In this document: in pieces, positions 1-8,451 of the stretch
Layout: each line of letters starts with the position of its first letter
Position numbering within the stretch: position 1 is the first letter of the stretch
Assembly (NCBI GenBank): GCA_902789505.1
Contig: CADAOO010000009.1
Span: 1-37,505 of the forward strand
Direction of reading: 5' to 3'
Length of the DNA stretch: 37,505 nucleotides
DNA from: an uncultured Methanobrevibacter sp.
Lineage (GTDB): Archaea > Methanobacteriota > Methanobacteria > Methanobacteriales > Methanobacteriaceae
Program-made: the position numbers and the translations under genes
Notes under the pieces: generated by a model
Told to the model about the DNA's origin: nothing
Seen by the model: only the letters and a program-made list of their open reading frames with translations
The model's database searches: none

Positions 1-699
1 TTTGTTTGGGATATTTAAAACTTTATCAACTTTATAGTTATCCTCTGGAATCGCCAAATCCAAAACAATATTGTGGTTCTCATCAGATTCTTCTTTATGC
101 CGGTTGATGATATTATATATTCCCTGAGACCAGACATATTTTCCATTTATTTTATAATAACTTCCAGTTTGTGAAAGATTTTCCATTATGCTATTTTGAC
201 TTTCATCCAAAGTTATATCAACCATGCCTTCAAGATTATTTGTTGTTCCATAAGCATTCGCAACTATTACAAATAACCTTTCCATATAAAATACTATTTT
301 TGCAGTACTTTTCTTAATGGATTCATTTTGAGTATCATAATATACAAACCTAATTTTTTTTGTAGTATGGTTTGTATAAATCTCAAATAAATAATCGTGT
401 AAAATATCAAAACATAATGGTGAAATCTTACTTAATAGTCTGCCTTTTGCATCTTCTTGTGACATATTGTATGTCTCAAGAATATTACTGCTTAAAGACT
501 GGATAATGAAATCTTTTCCATTTTCATGTGGAATAAATATATGAACATCGTCTGAAATATTATTGATGAACTCTTGAATTGGATCATCTTCAATATCAAA
601 ATCCTGTGGCGTTGAATTATAAAAATCCATCTCCGCAGCATCAAAAATTCGAATTTCATAAACATCTTCCAAATTCAGATATTCCTTTTCAATCCTCAT
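1..699 (-). CDS. PAS-domain sensory protein, N-terminal part (runs off the window)
   Basis: An open frame of 233 codons runs from an ATG at 699 to base 1 with no stop, so the C-terminal output domain is missing. The product begins MRIEKEYLNLEDVYEIRIFD and is soluble, with no membrane segment. Residues of about 55-150 look like one PAS-like fold (NISDDVHIFIPHENGKDF at its start). A second begins around residue 170, with GSYYKINGKYVWSQGIYNI typical of PAS regions in methanogen sensor proteins. The output could be a histidine kinase, an RsbW-like ATPase or another signalling module; the window does not show which. It is divergent from the SpoIIE phosphatase pair (start at 803), and the 103-bp gap holds a shared TATA region, so a joint signalling role is plausible. 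The frame is certain; the PAS assignment is by pattern only. Confidence 0.7.
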   Translation of the reverse strand, partial: MRIEKEYLNLEDVYEIRIFDAAEMDFYNSTPQDFDIEDDPIQEFINNISDDVHIFIPHENGKDFIIQSLSSNILETYNMSQEDAKGRLLSKISPLCFDILHDYLFEIYTNHTTKKIRFVYYDTQNESIKKSTAKIVFYMERLFVIVANAYGTTNNLEGMVDITLDESQNSIMENLSQTGSYYKINGKYVWSQGIYNIINRHKEESDENHNIVLDLAIPEDNYKVDKVLNIPNK

Positions 700-767
700 C
701 AAAACCAGCCTTCCCACTTTTCATGACAACATTCATTCATCATTATTAATCTATTGCACAAAAAGAT

Positions 768-780
768 ATTTATATATATG
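768..780. promoter_or_regulatory. TATA region between divergent signalling genes
   Basis: ATTTATATATATG lies about 30 bp before the ATG at 803. That is the usual TATA-to-start-site distance in archaea, so the phosphatase transcript should be almost leaderless, and no ribosome binding site is visible. Read on the minus strand, the same AT stretch (TATATATAAAT) could serve the PAS gene with a leader of roughly 50 nt. Confidence 0.5.
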
Positions 781-802
781 GAATTTATTAAAAATAATAT
801 TA

Positions 803-2740
803 ATGTTTAGTTCAAAGGTTAAGGAACTGTTTACCAAGAAATGGTTTATTTTCATTTTCACATTTGCCATGGAATTGATATTCAATTACCTTTTTGAAGT
901 TCAACACATAGGTGGCTATTACATTTATGCGGATATTGCTCTTGGCCCAATATTCGGTTTAATGTTTGGTCCAACAGGCGCTTTAGGTTTTGCATTCGGA
1001 ACATTAGTCGGAGAACTGCTTGAAGGGATAGCACTACCTGCTCCTTTAATCGATTTTACAATCACATTCTTTATTTCAGTATTAACATATAGATTATGGT
1101 ATACTACATTCAATAAAGGGAAAAAAGATACTCCTAGATTTAATTCGACCTATAATATCATTAAATTTTTATCAATAACAATACTAATTTCAATCGTATA
1201 TTTCTCATTTTTAGTTATCTCTTTTTCACTTTTCCATAATCTAAATTATTCATATTCCATTTCAGATGTAGACTTTAATGTACCTTACATGCTGAATATT
1301 ATCACGTTTACCATAATATTTGGATTATTGCTGATTAGTTCTTTTAATATCCTTAAAATACCTTTGCAAACTCCCAAAAAGAGGATTTCAAAAATCAATA
1401 TAAATCAAAATTATCTTTTAGCAGTACTTTTAATATGTGTAGGTTATTTCCTATTTAAGGAATTTATTATGAATATTAAATCGGTAAGGCATTTCTTCAC
1501 CTTTATTACAATAATTACTTCAATACTTTTATATCTCAATACTTTCGACGTGACAGTTGAACCAACAAATGACAATTATTCAATTATTGAGGAAATGATA
1601 TTGGTTTTCTTAGCTATTATAACTTTGACAATAGTATTGAACTTTAACTATTTCAATGTGTTAATTTTATCATACGTTCCTAAAATAGATCCATCATATC
1701 AGATTTTAATCATTCTTTCATTCACAAGCGTGTTTATATTATTGGTTTCATTAATATATATCAGGTTTGTTGAAAATACAATAACTAATCCTCTTTATGA
1801 CATGATAAATACTGCAGATAATTACTTTAAAACTAAAAATAAAGTTGAATCAGTTTATAAATTAAAGAAATACATAACAAACGATGACAGTGTTGGATTG
1901 TTAGCTAAATCATTTGTAACATTATATGACAAAATTAGAACTAATCTGAATCAGCTCCAAATAACAACTTCTGAAAAAGAAAAATTTAAAACAGAATTTG
2001 ATGTGGCAAGCCAAATACAATCAAATATGCTGCCAAAAAATTTCGATGAATTATCAAAAAATGAATCATTTGAGATATACGCTTATATGAAACCTGCAAA
2101 GGAAGCTGGAGGAGACTTTTATGATTATTTCAAAATTGATGAAGACCATGTATATTTTGTCATCGGCGATGTTAGCGGTAAAGGAATTCCCTCAACATTA
2201 TTCATGGTCAAAACAATGTATTTAATTGAAAATCATGTAAAATTCAATGATGATTTATCACAAGTGGTTGAAGGAATTAATGATTTAGCTTATGAAAGAA
2301 ATGACGAAGACCTGTTTGTAACAACATGGCTTGGAAAATTAAACTTAAAAACTGGAAAATTATCCTATGTTAATGCCGGGCACAATCAACCACTGATTAA
2401 ACATGATGCGGATAGTTTTGAATATATGCAAACCCGTCCAAATCTGGTCATTGGCGGAATGGAAGGAATCCAATATAACGAAAATGAAATTAATTTAAAT
2501 GCCGGAGATATGATATTATTATATACTGATGGAGTTACTGAAGCAAATGATAATTTTAATGGATTTTATGGTAAAAATCGTTTAAAAGAAATAATCAATA
2601 AAAACAAAGATAAAAAATTAAAAGACATAATAAATGAAATTACCGAAGACATTGATAAATTTTGCAATAACGACGAACAGTATGACGATACAACAATGCT
2701 AATTATAAAATATAACGGGCAGGTAGAAAATGAATTATAA
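803..2740 (+). CDS. Membrane-anchored SpoIIE/PP2C-type serine phosphatase (first of a pair)
   Basis: 645 aa. The N-terminal half (about residues 10-320) is a bundle of roughly eight membrane helices. Its glycine-rich segment GPIFGLMFGPTGALGFAFG resembles MASE/ECF-S-like membrane sensor regions. A HAMP-like linker (RFVENTITNPLYDMI) and a short coiled coil around 320-410 lead into a complete SpoIIE/PP2C phosphatase domain at 415-640. Metal-site residues are visible: GGDFYDYF with D438, GDVSGKG at 455-461, YVNAGHNQP, LLYTDGVTEA, and the closing YDDTTM with D628/D629. The role is inferred as Mn/Mg-dependent dephosphorylation of a Ser/Thr-phosphorylated partner, normally a STAS-domain protein in bacterial partner switching. 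No STAS or sigma-like partner is encoded in this window. The gene overlaps the next by 11 bp, so they are co-transcribed. Confidence 0.88.
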   Translation: MFSSKVKELFTKKWFIFIFTFAMELIFNYLFEVQHIGGYYIYADIALGPIFGLMFGPTGALGFAFGTLVGELLEGIALPAPLIDFTITFFISVLTYRLWYTTFNKGKKDTPRFNSTYNIIKFLSITILISIVYFSFLVISFSLFHNLNYSYSISDVDFNVPYMLNIITFTIIFGLLLISSFNILKIPLQTPKKRISKININQNYLLAVLLICVGYFLFKEFIMNIKSVRHFFTFITIITSILLYLNTFDVTVEPTNDNYSIIEEMILVFLAIITLTIVLNFNYFNVLILSYVPKIDPSYQILIILSFTSVFILLVSLIYIRFVENTITNPLYDMINTADNYFKTKNKVESVYKLKKYITNDDSVGLLAKSFVTLYDKIRTNLNQLQITTSEKEKFKTEFDVASQIQSNMLPKNFDELSKNESFEIYAYMKPAKEAGGDFYDYFKIDEDHVYFVIGDVSGKGIPSTLFMVKTMYLIENHVKFNDDLSQVVEGINDLAYERNDEDLFVTTWLGKLNLKTGKLSYVNAGHNQPLIKHDADSFEYMQTRPNLVIGGMEGIQYNENEINLNAGDMILLYTDGVTEANDNFNGFYGKNRLKEIINKNKDKKLKDIINEITEDIDKFCNNDEQYDDTTMLIIKYNGQVENEL

Positions 2741-4595
2741 AGAACTTTTCAAATCACCAAAATTTATTGTATTAATCTCCATGGCAATAAATATAATACT
2801 TATCCTAATTGGATACATCTGGTTTGATAATAATTATATTCATTTAGAATTATCCGCTTTACTTATACTAAGTTTATTATTAGGTCCCTATGCGATATTA
2901 GGATTTTCCATAGTTGAACTGCTATATTGGATTTTAGTATTGAACATGAGTAATGCCCTAGTAATCCTATTAAGTTTCTCATCCATACTTGTATTAGGAA
3001 TAATGCCTTGGAAATTATGGTATCTGATGGATCCTAAAAGAGGTTTTGAAATACCTAATATGAACAGTTTTTACAGCTTTGCTAAAATAATAATTATTAT
3101 ATTATTTATGATTTTGCAAACATACATATTCTCTCGCCAAATATTTAATGAAATCTTTGGTTTAAGCCTTGAAACATTTTACATGATCTTTATATTAGGA
3201 TTAATCTTGCTATTGTTAGGTATGGGATTGTTTGGAAGATTAAATATTGCAGTATATACTCCCAAACAAATTAAAAAAGTCATGCCTAAAAGATTATATG
3301 ACCTCTCATTAGTGCTTGCAATAGTCATTTCCATAATCACATTAAATAATCCGAATTATGCTTGCTTATTTATAATTTTAATATTGTATGGGATATTTTT
3401 AATTAAACCACTTGATGAGACTGTTTTTAAAATAAAAAATACTCAAAAACTTACAATATTCTATAAGACATTTATTTCAATATTCATTATTTTAATAGTA
3501 ATCCCTACATTTCTGTTAGTCTCATTAACTGCACTTGGGATTTATGAACATGGAATTGCATCTGAATTTATAAATTATCTGGTTCTTTTATCCGGATTCT
3601 TCCTAGCCATTCTAATACCGTTAGTTATTTACATGTACTTTTTGGAAAAACAAGTTATAAATCCAATCGACCAATTGTCTGCATATCTATTTGAAGAAAT
3701 AAATGATGATATTGATTTAGACAATCTAGTTAACAATTTAAATTCCATCACAGTAAATAATGAAATAAAATCATTATCCGAATCCATGCTTAATATAGAA
3801 AAAGAATTTGTAGATTACCGTGCAAATTTGTTGGATGTAACAAAAGAAAAAGAAAGATATGAAACAGAACTCAAATTAGCTCATGAAATCCAATATTCAA
3901 TGATTCCAACTGATTTTGAAAAATTCAATGAAAATAATGCTGTGAATCTTTGGGGACTTATGAAAGCCGCACATGCTGTTGGTGGAGACTTTTATGATTA
4001 TTTCAAAATCGATGCTGAAAATATTGGATTTGTAATAGGTGATGTCAGTGGAAAAGGAGTCCCAACCGCATTAATCCTGGTAAAAGCAATGACATTAATC
4101 AGAGATTATGCCACATATTATCCGGATTTATCCGATGCAATGTATGAAGTTAACAACGAACTCTGTAAAGGCAACATTAAAGAATTGTTTGTTGGTTGTT
4201 TGCTTGGAAAACTTAATACAAAAACCGGAGAATTATGTTATGTTAATGCGGGTCACAAGAATCCATTAATCAGAAGAAACAATGGCGATTTTGAATTCAT
4301 AAATGATAAACCAGGATTACTTTTAGCAGGAATGGAAAACATCAATTATAAAAAGCAGTATATCCATTTAAAACCTAATGACACATTATTATTATATACA
4401 GATGGAGTTACTTATGCAAACGATGGAAACGATAACTTTTATGGAGAAAGAAACCTGCAGAAAATAGTAAACCAGAATAAGGATAATGAACTAAGCATCA
4501 TTATAAAATCCGTTGAAGAGGACATCAACAAATTCTGTAACAATAAAGAATTGCCAGACGATATTGCAATGCTTATCATTAAAATGGACCAATAA
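2730..4595 (+). CDS. Membrane-anchored SpoIIE/PP2C-type serine phosphatase (second of a pair)
   Basis: 621 aa, with the same architecture as its upstream neighbour: about eight helices (residues 10-310), a HAMP-like stretch (FLEKQVINPIDQLSAYLFEE), a short coiled coil, and a SpoIIE/PP2C domain at about 395-620. The catalytic motifs are intact: GGDFYDYF with D420, GDVSGKG at 437-443, YVNAGHKNP, LLYTDGVTYA and LPDDIAM with D610/D611. The closing motif reads DDIA where the paralogue has DDTT. The membrane halves are much more diverged than the phosphatase halves. This suggests tandem duplication followed by specialisation for different signals on the same or related phosphoprotein substrates. The start ATG at 2730 lies inside the upstream gene, 11 bp before its stop, which favours translational coupling. 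The signal sensed is unknown. Confidence 0.88.
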   Translation: MNYKELFKSPKFIVLISMAINIILILIGYIWFDNNYIHLELSALLILSLLLGPYAILGFSIVELLYWILVLNMSNALVILLSFSSILVLGIMPWKLWYLMDPKRGFEIPNMNSFYSFAKIIIIILFMILQTYIFSRQIFNEIFGLSLETFYMIFILGLILLLLGMGLFGRLNIAVYTPKQIKKVMPKRLYDLSLVLAIVISIITLNNPNYACLFIILILYGIFLIKPLDETVFKIKNTQKLTIFYKTFISIFIILIVIPTFLLVSLTALGIYEHGIASEFINYLVLLSGFFLAILIPLVIYMYFLEKQVINPIDQLSAYLFEEINDDIDLDNLVNNLNSITVNNEIKSLSESMLNIEKEFVDYRANLLDVTKEKERYETELKLAHEIQYSMIPTDFEKFNENNAVNLWGLMKAAHAVGGDFYDYFKIDAENIGFVIGDVSGKGVPTALILVKAMTLIRDYATYYPDLSDAMYEVNNELCKGNIKELFVGCLLGKLNTKTGELCYVNAGHKNPLIRRNNGDFEFINDKPGLLLAGMENINYKKQYIHLKPNDTLLLYTDGVTYANDGNDNFYGERNLQKIVNQNKDNELSIIIKSVEEDINKFCNNKELPDDIAMLIIKMDQ

Positions 4596-4693
4596 AAATT
4601 ACAAAAAAGAAAAAGTCAGGGATCTTAAAATCTAAAACGTAAACCTGATAGTACTGGAAACCTTCAAAAGAATTGATTTGAAAAATAATCTAA

Positions 4694-4740
4694 TGGGTTT
4701 GATTAAACATTTACAATTATTGTAAAAAGATAGAAACCCA
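4694..4740. terminator. Nested inverted repeat between convergent gene ends
   Basis: An outer pair TGGGTTT (4694-4700) / AAACCCA (4734-4740) encloses a perfect 17-bp inner palindrome, TTTACAATTATTGTAAA (4710-4726). It lies between the ends of the phosphatase pair and the convergent transporter gene. It could act as a bidirectional terminator or RNA-stabilising hairpin. There is no long T-tract right after it, so the terminator role is inferred. Confidence 0.4.
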
Positions 4741-4765
4741 CCATATTCTAAAATTTTCATACATT

Positions 4766-6214
4766 TTAATCCGCATTAATTTTAGTTAAAATTCCACTGA
4801 ATAACAGGACTAAAACCATTATAATAATATATACCATTGCTTCAAAGGAACCAACATCAGTAAATAAGTTAAATACTCCGATTAACCACATTCCTATTAA
4901 AAAGAAGGGCAAAACATACTTGATAGTAATTTTCCAGAGTGAACCGACTTTAAATTTGCTATTTTCATTAATTACAGGTATTAATGAATCGACATTATAC
5001 ATCCATGTGAAAATGATACATTGAACCGCAGTTAAGAACAATATTCCAAATTCATTCACAAATCCATCAACAACACCTACAAGATAACTGCTTATTCCTG
5101 TTGTAAATATTAATGAGCATATACAGCCTATAATAGATAGAACTGTTACAGTTTTCTTACGGGACCATTTTAATTTTACTTCTGTTGAGTTCATCATCGG
5201 TTCGAATATTGCAACTGCAGAAGTGATTCCCGCAAACAGTATTGCCAAAAACAGCAATGGGGCTATTATATATCCCACTAAACCCATAATATTAAAAATC
5301 ATTGGGAAAACTACAAATATTAATCCCGTACCTTCACTAATTAGCTGAACCATAGGAGTTCCTGTTGAAAATGACATAAACCCTAAAATTGAAAACATTC
5401 CAAAAGCTGTGAAAACCTCAAATGATGAATTTGCAAAAACAACAAGCAGCACATTATCATTTAGATTGGAACCATCAGGCAAATAACTGACATAAGTCAA
5501 GGCAATAGCCTGCCCCATACTCAATGAGAAAAGAATCTGGGAAAATGCTGCAAGCCAAATATTGATATCGGTTAATTTGCTCCAATCAGGTTGCAGCAAT
5601 GTTTGTATGCCTATGTTGGCTCCGGGTAATGTCAAAGCATAAAGCACGATTCCTATCATCATGATAAAAAGAGCAGGTATCAATATTCTAGAAATTTTAC
5701 CGATTCCATCATTTAAATCCCTATGAGATATGAACCATACAATAAACCATATTATAAGTGCACCGATTGTAGTTGGAATAATAAATGAACTTAAATTGGA
5801 TAGATTGGAACTTCCACCGACATTTTGCACGAAATACAACGCCACATCATTGCCCCATGAAAATGTGAAACTGGAACCGAGATATACCAAATCCCAACTC
5901 AATATTACCGTATAGTAAATTAACACAATAAAAACAAATAACAATAAAGTCCATGAAACAAATTCCAGTTTAGGATTAATTCTTTTCAATACATTCGAAA
6001 ATGAATCTTTAAAGCTATATCCAATACCATATTCCAATATTAAAAACGGAATGCCCAATACAGCTATGGCAATCAGATAAGGAATGAAAAATGTTCCTCC
6101 ACCGTTTGAATAGACAACATAACTAAAACGCCAAATATTGCCCAAACCAACGGCGGCCCCTATCATCGCAAATAAAAAAGATAACCTTGAATCCCACTGA
6201 TTTTTCTCTACCAT
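4766..6214 (-). CDS. Sodium:neurotransmitter symporter family (SNF/NSS) transporter
   Basis: 482 aa from the chosen ATG. This is a Na+-coupled secondary transporter of the LeuT/NSS family in the cytoplasmic membrane, probably importing an amino acid or related solute. The signature follows directly after the start: WDSRLSFLFAMIGAAVGLGN then IWRFSYV, the unwound TM1 that binds sodium and substrate. Next come GGGTFFIPYL (TM2) and YGIGY. About eleven or twelve hydrophobic segments follow, typical of prokaryotic NSS proteins (450-500 aa). A GTG at 6223 would add three residues; ATG 6214 is preferred because family members begin just before the E/K-x-W-x-S-R motif. The gene stands alone on its strand, convergent with the phosphatase pair. 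The substrate cannot be told from sequence. Confidence 0.9.
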   Translation of the reverse strand: MVEKNQWDSRLSFLFAMIGAAVGLGNIWRFSYVVYSNGGGTFFIPYLIAIAVLGIPFLILEYGIGYSFKDSFSNVLKRINPKLEFVSWTLLLFVFIVLIYYTVILSWDLVYLGSSFTFSWGNDVALYFVQNVGGSSNLSNLSSFIIPTTIGALIIWFIVWFISHRDLNDGIGKISRILIPALFIMMIGIVLYALTLPGANIGIQTLLQPDWSKLTDINIWLAAFSQILFSLSMGQAIALTYVSYLPDGSNLNDNVLLVVFANSSFEVFTAFGMFSILGFMSFSTGTPMVQLISEGTGLIFVVFPMIFNIMGLVGYIIAPLLFLAILFAGITSAVAIFEPMMNSTEVKLKWSRKKTVTVLSIIGCICSLIFTTGISSYLVGVVDGFVNEFGILFLTAVQCIIFTWMYNVDSLIPVINENSKFKVGSLWKITIKYVLPFFLIGMWLIGVFNLFTDVGSFEAMVYIIIMVLVLLFSGILTKINAD

Positions 6215-6267
6215 TTTTCCCACTCATAGTGCTGAATAACTTATTTATGGACTGATACCGTATAATC

Positions 6268-6279
6268 ATATATTTAAAG
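6268..6279 (-). promoter_or_regulatory. TATA box for the NSS transporter
   Basis: On the minus strand CTTTAAATATAT lies about 25-28 bp upstream of a predicted start site near 6247. This gives a leader of roughly 30 nt before ATG 6214. Assigned by spacing and composition only. Confidence 0.4.
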
Positions 6280-6493
6280 GATTTTATCAACAGTTCCATC
6301 TTTAAACATTCCATCCCAAGGTTTTTTAAACATACCCTTTTAGTTCCTTGTCTGGATGTTTAATCCTCAAGTATTGCCTATGATATGATTTTGACTATTG
6401 TTTCTAGCCTTTGAGATAGGTGATTTTATCATCATACACCCCAGATTCTGTTATATTTCAAAGATTGAAACCCAGAATTAATGTTTTATCAAT
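6280..6493. other. Intergenic stretch without a recognised gene
   Basis: Together with the two promoters this makes a gap of about 310 bp between divergent genes. I see no tRNA, repeat array or convincing ORF. The longest coherent minus-strand reading here is an 18-residue frame ending near 6276, with no supporting features. Confidence 0.5.
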
Positions 6494-6505
6494 AAATATA
6501 TTTAA
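6494..6505 (+). promoter_or_regulatory. TATA box giving a leaderless acetyltransferase mRNA
   Basis: AAATATATTTAA is centred about 29 bp before ATG 6528, with no ribosome binding site between. This spacing predicts transcription starting at or within a few bases of the start codon. Confidence 0.45.
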
Positions 6506-6527
6506 TTAATTCAATAAATATTTAACT

Positions 6528-7094
6528 ATGAATGAAATGGAAAAAATGCTTGCGGGTCTTGAATACTGTTACGATGATGAAGAAATATCCCTTATGAAAC
6601 TGCATGCAATTGAAAATGCCAACATTTTTAATTCTCTTGCAGAGGATGATTTGGACAGGCAGCATGAGGTGTTGTCAGATATTTTAGGTTCAGTGGGTGA
6701 AAAGGTTTGGATTGCAAAGAGATTCTGCTTTGACAATGGAAAGAATATCCATATTGGAAATAATTTCACTGCAAACTTCAATTTAACAATATTGGACATC
6801 AAAGAGGTTTATATCGGAGACAATGTTATGATCGGTCCCAATACCACCATAACAACTGTCGGACACCCATTATCACCCAAAGACAGGCGAGCTCATCTAG
6901 CACAGGGGAGCGAAATCAGAATCGGCAATGACGTTTGGTTAGGTGCCAACGTTACCATTCTGCCAGGAGTTACAATAGGAGATAACGTTGTTGTTGGAGC
7001 CGGAGCAGTCGTTACAAAAGATATTCCTCCGAATTCACTTGCACTGGGCGTTCCCGCACGAGTTGTGAAGGAATTGGAAAATGACCTGGATTAG
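6528..7094 (+). CDS. Maltose/galactoside O-acetyltransferase family (left-handed beta-helix)
   Basis: 188 aa, the usual length for the Maa/LacA/NodL group. These cytoplasmic trimers transfer acetyl from acetyl-CoA to a sugar hydroxyl. An N-terminal helical cap (EMEKMLAGLEYCYDDEE, residues 3-20) is followed by hexapeptide repeats (IHIGNN, VYIGDNVMIGP, IRIGNDVWLGANVTILPGV, IGDNVVVGAGAVV). The catalytic histidine is visible in TTVGHPLSP (H113). The C-terminal IPPNSLALGVPARVV is the family's closing signature. The gene is monocistronic with a probably leaderless transcript. The acceptor is unknown; in this group true substrates are often cell-envelope or stress-released sugars rather than maltose. 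Confidence 0.92.
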   Translation: MNEMEKMLAGLEYCYDDEEISLMKLHAIENANIFNSLAEDDLDRQHEVLSDILGSVGEKVWIAKRFCFDNGKNIHIGNNFTANFNLTILDIKEVYIGDNVMIGPNTTITTVGHPLSPKDRRAHLAQGSEIRIGNDVWLGANVTILPGVTIGDNVVVGAGAVVTKDIPPNSLALGVPARVVKELENDLD

Positions 7095-7193
7095 ATATGC
7101 GAATACAGGCATATTTTTTCAAAATTAAAAAGTCAACATTTAAATAATTCTTTATAACAATTTATACACATATAACATTTAGTGGTGATGCAA

Positions 7194-8396
7194 ATGAGTG
7201 AAAACATTAAAAAGGATTTGGCTCAGGCAAAAAAGAATTATCAAAGCAAAAAATATGCTGATGCAAAAGAGATTTACGAATCACTTTATATTGAACATCC
7301 TGAAGCTTTTACAATATGGGACAAAAGATTTTACAGCTGGGCACTTTATCAGCTTTATGTTAAGAATCCTGAAAACGAAACAGATCTGTTTGAAGCAGTG
7401 GATTTGATAACACGACTTGTTGACCAGGAAGACCTCTCCAAAAAGGACGGGGTCTGCGCATATACCCTATCAATGATGAAGCTTCTTGATTATTTATATA
7501 AAAACAACGACTATGAAAACATCATTGTCTGGGCGGAAAAATTAAATCCAGATTATTTAAGTCAAAAAACTTCCACTTTCACTACCGATGACGGAAGAGA
7601 AGTGAAACTTGCATCAAATAAGGAAAAATACTTCAATTGGCTTTCAAAATCATATCAGGAAGTTGAAGACTATGACGAATGTTTGGCCATCTCCAAAAAG
7701 GCATTGAGACAGTTAACTCATTTCACAAACAACAGTGATATCTGGTTTAAATGGAGAGTTGCAAGGTCCTGCAGGGAGCTTGGCGAATATGACGAAGCTA
7801 TCGAATACCTGAAAGACATTTACAAATTCAAAAAGGACTGGTTCATCCAATGGGAAATTGCTGAAAATTACTTCTTTAAAGGCGAAGAGGACAAATCCCT
7901 GGAATATGCCGTGTCAGCAGCATTAAGCCGCGGCGACAGTGACAAAAAAATCAAGTTATATTCCCTGCTTGAAGACTTGCTTGAAGATGATGACCCTGAA
8001 ATTGCATTGAAACATTCCTATCTGATTTATTCAATAAGGCTGCATAATGAATGGAGCATTGATGATGATTTAAAAGAGCAAATCACAAATGCGGGACTGG
8101 ACACAGAAAATACTGAATACTGGAAAATTGAAAAGGAACTTAAAGGCTACTGGAAGGATTTGAAATTTAAAAATCAGCAGCCTCACTTCGGAGTTATTTC
8201 AAGAATATTTCCTCATGGAAAATCAGGATTCGTCAAGCAGGATGACGGAGAATCCTATTTCTTCAATGGATTTGAATTTAAAGGAGACCCGAATAAATAC
8301 CGTGAAGGCATTAAAGTTTCATTCTACCTTGAAGAAGGCTATGACAAAAAGAAAGATGAAATTAAACTAAATGCTGTGAACATATATGATATTTAA
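7194..8396 (+). CDS. TPR protein with C-terminal cold-shock/S1-like domain
   Basis: 400 aa. ATG 7194 is chosen because GGTGAT (7184-7189) sits four bases upstream; in-frame GTGs at 7182 and 7185 overlap that site and are unlikely starts. The first 330 residues are helical TPR-like repeats (AKKNYQSKKYADAKEIYESL; later CRELGEYDEAIEYLKDIYKF and AENYFFKGEEDKSLEYAVSA), a protein-interaction scaffold. The last 65 residues (FGVISRIFPHGKSGFVKQDD onward, with ESYFFNGFEF and VSFYLEEGYDKKKDE) read as a cold-shock-like beta-barrel that would bind RNA or DNA. The product is soluble with no signal peptide. It is monocistronic and convergent with valS. A role in RNA handling or translation stress is inferred only from the fold pair. 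Confidence 0.8.
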   Translation: MSENIKKDLAQAKKNYQSKKYADAKEIYESLYIEHPEAFTIWDKRFYSWALYQLYVKNPENETDLFEAVDLITRLVDQEDLSKKDGVCAYTLSMMKLLDYLYKNNDYENIIVWAEKLNPDYLSQKTSTFTTDDGREVKLASNKEKYFNWLSKSYQEVEDYDECLAISKKALRQLTHFTNNSDIWFKWRVARSCRELGEYDEAIEYLKDIYKFKKDWFIQWEIAENYFFKGEEDKSLEYAVSAALSRGDSDKKIKLYSLLEDLLEDDDPEIALKHSYLIYSIRLHNEWSIDDDLKEQITNAGLDTENTEYWKIEKELKGYWKDLKFKNQQPHFGVISRIFPHGKSGFVKQDDGESYFFNGFEFKGDPNKYREGIKVSFYLEEGYDKKKDEIKLNAVNIYDI

Positions 8397-8451
8397 CAAC
8401 CATGTTGTTAATTATCTCCAATTTTTTAAAAAAAAAAGATTTGAGAAGTAA

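Noticed and set aside
4600..4660. TCAGG...CCTGA inverted pair as a C/D-box or structured RNA
   Set aside because: Arms are only five bases, and C-box and D-box consensus sequences in the right order were not found.
6440..6480. ATTGAAAC near 6465-6475, the common 3' end of CRISPR repeats
   Set aside because: It occurs once only, with no repeated units or spacers around it and no cas genes in the window.
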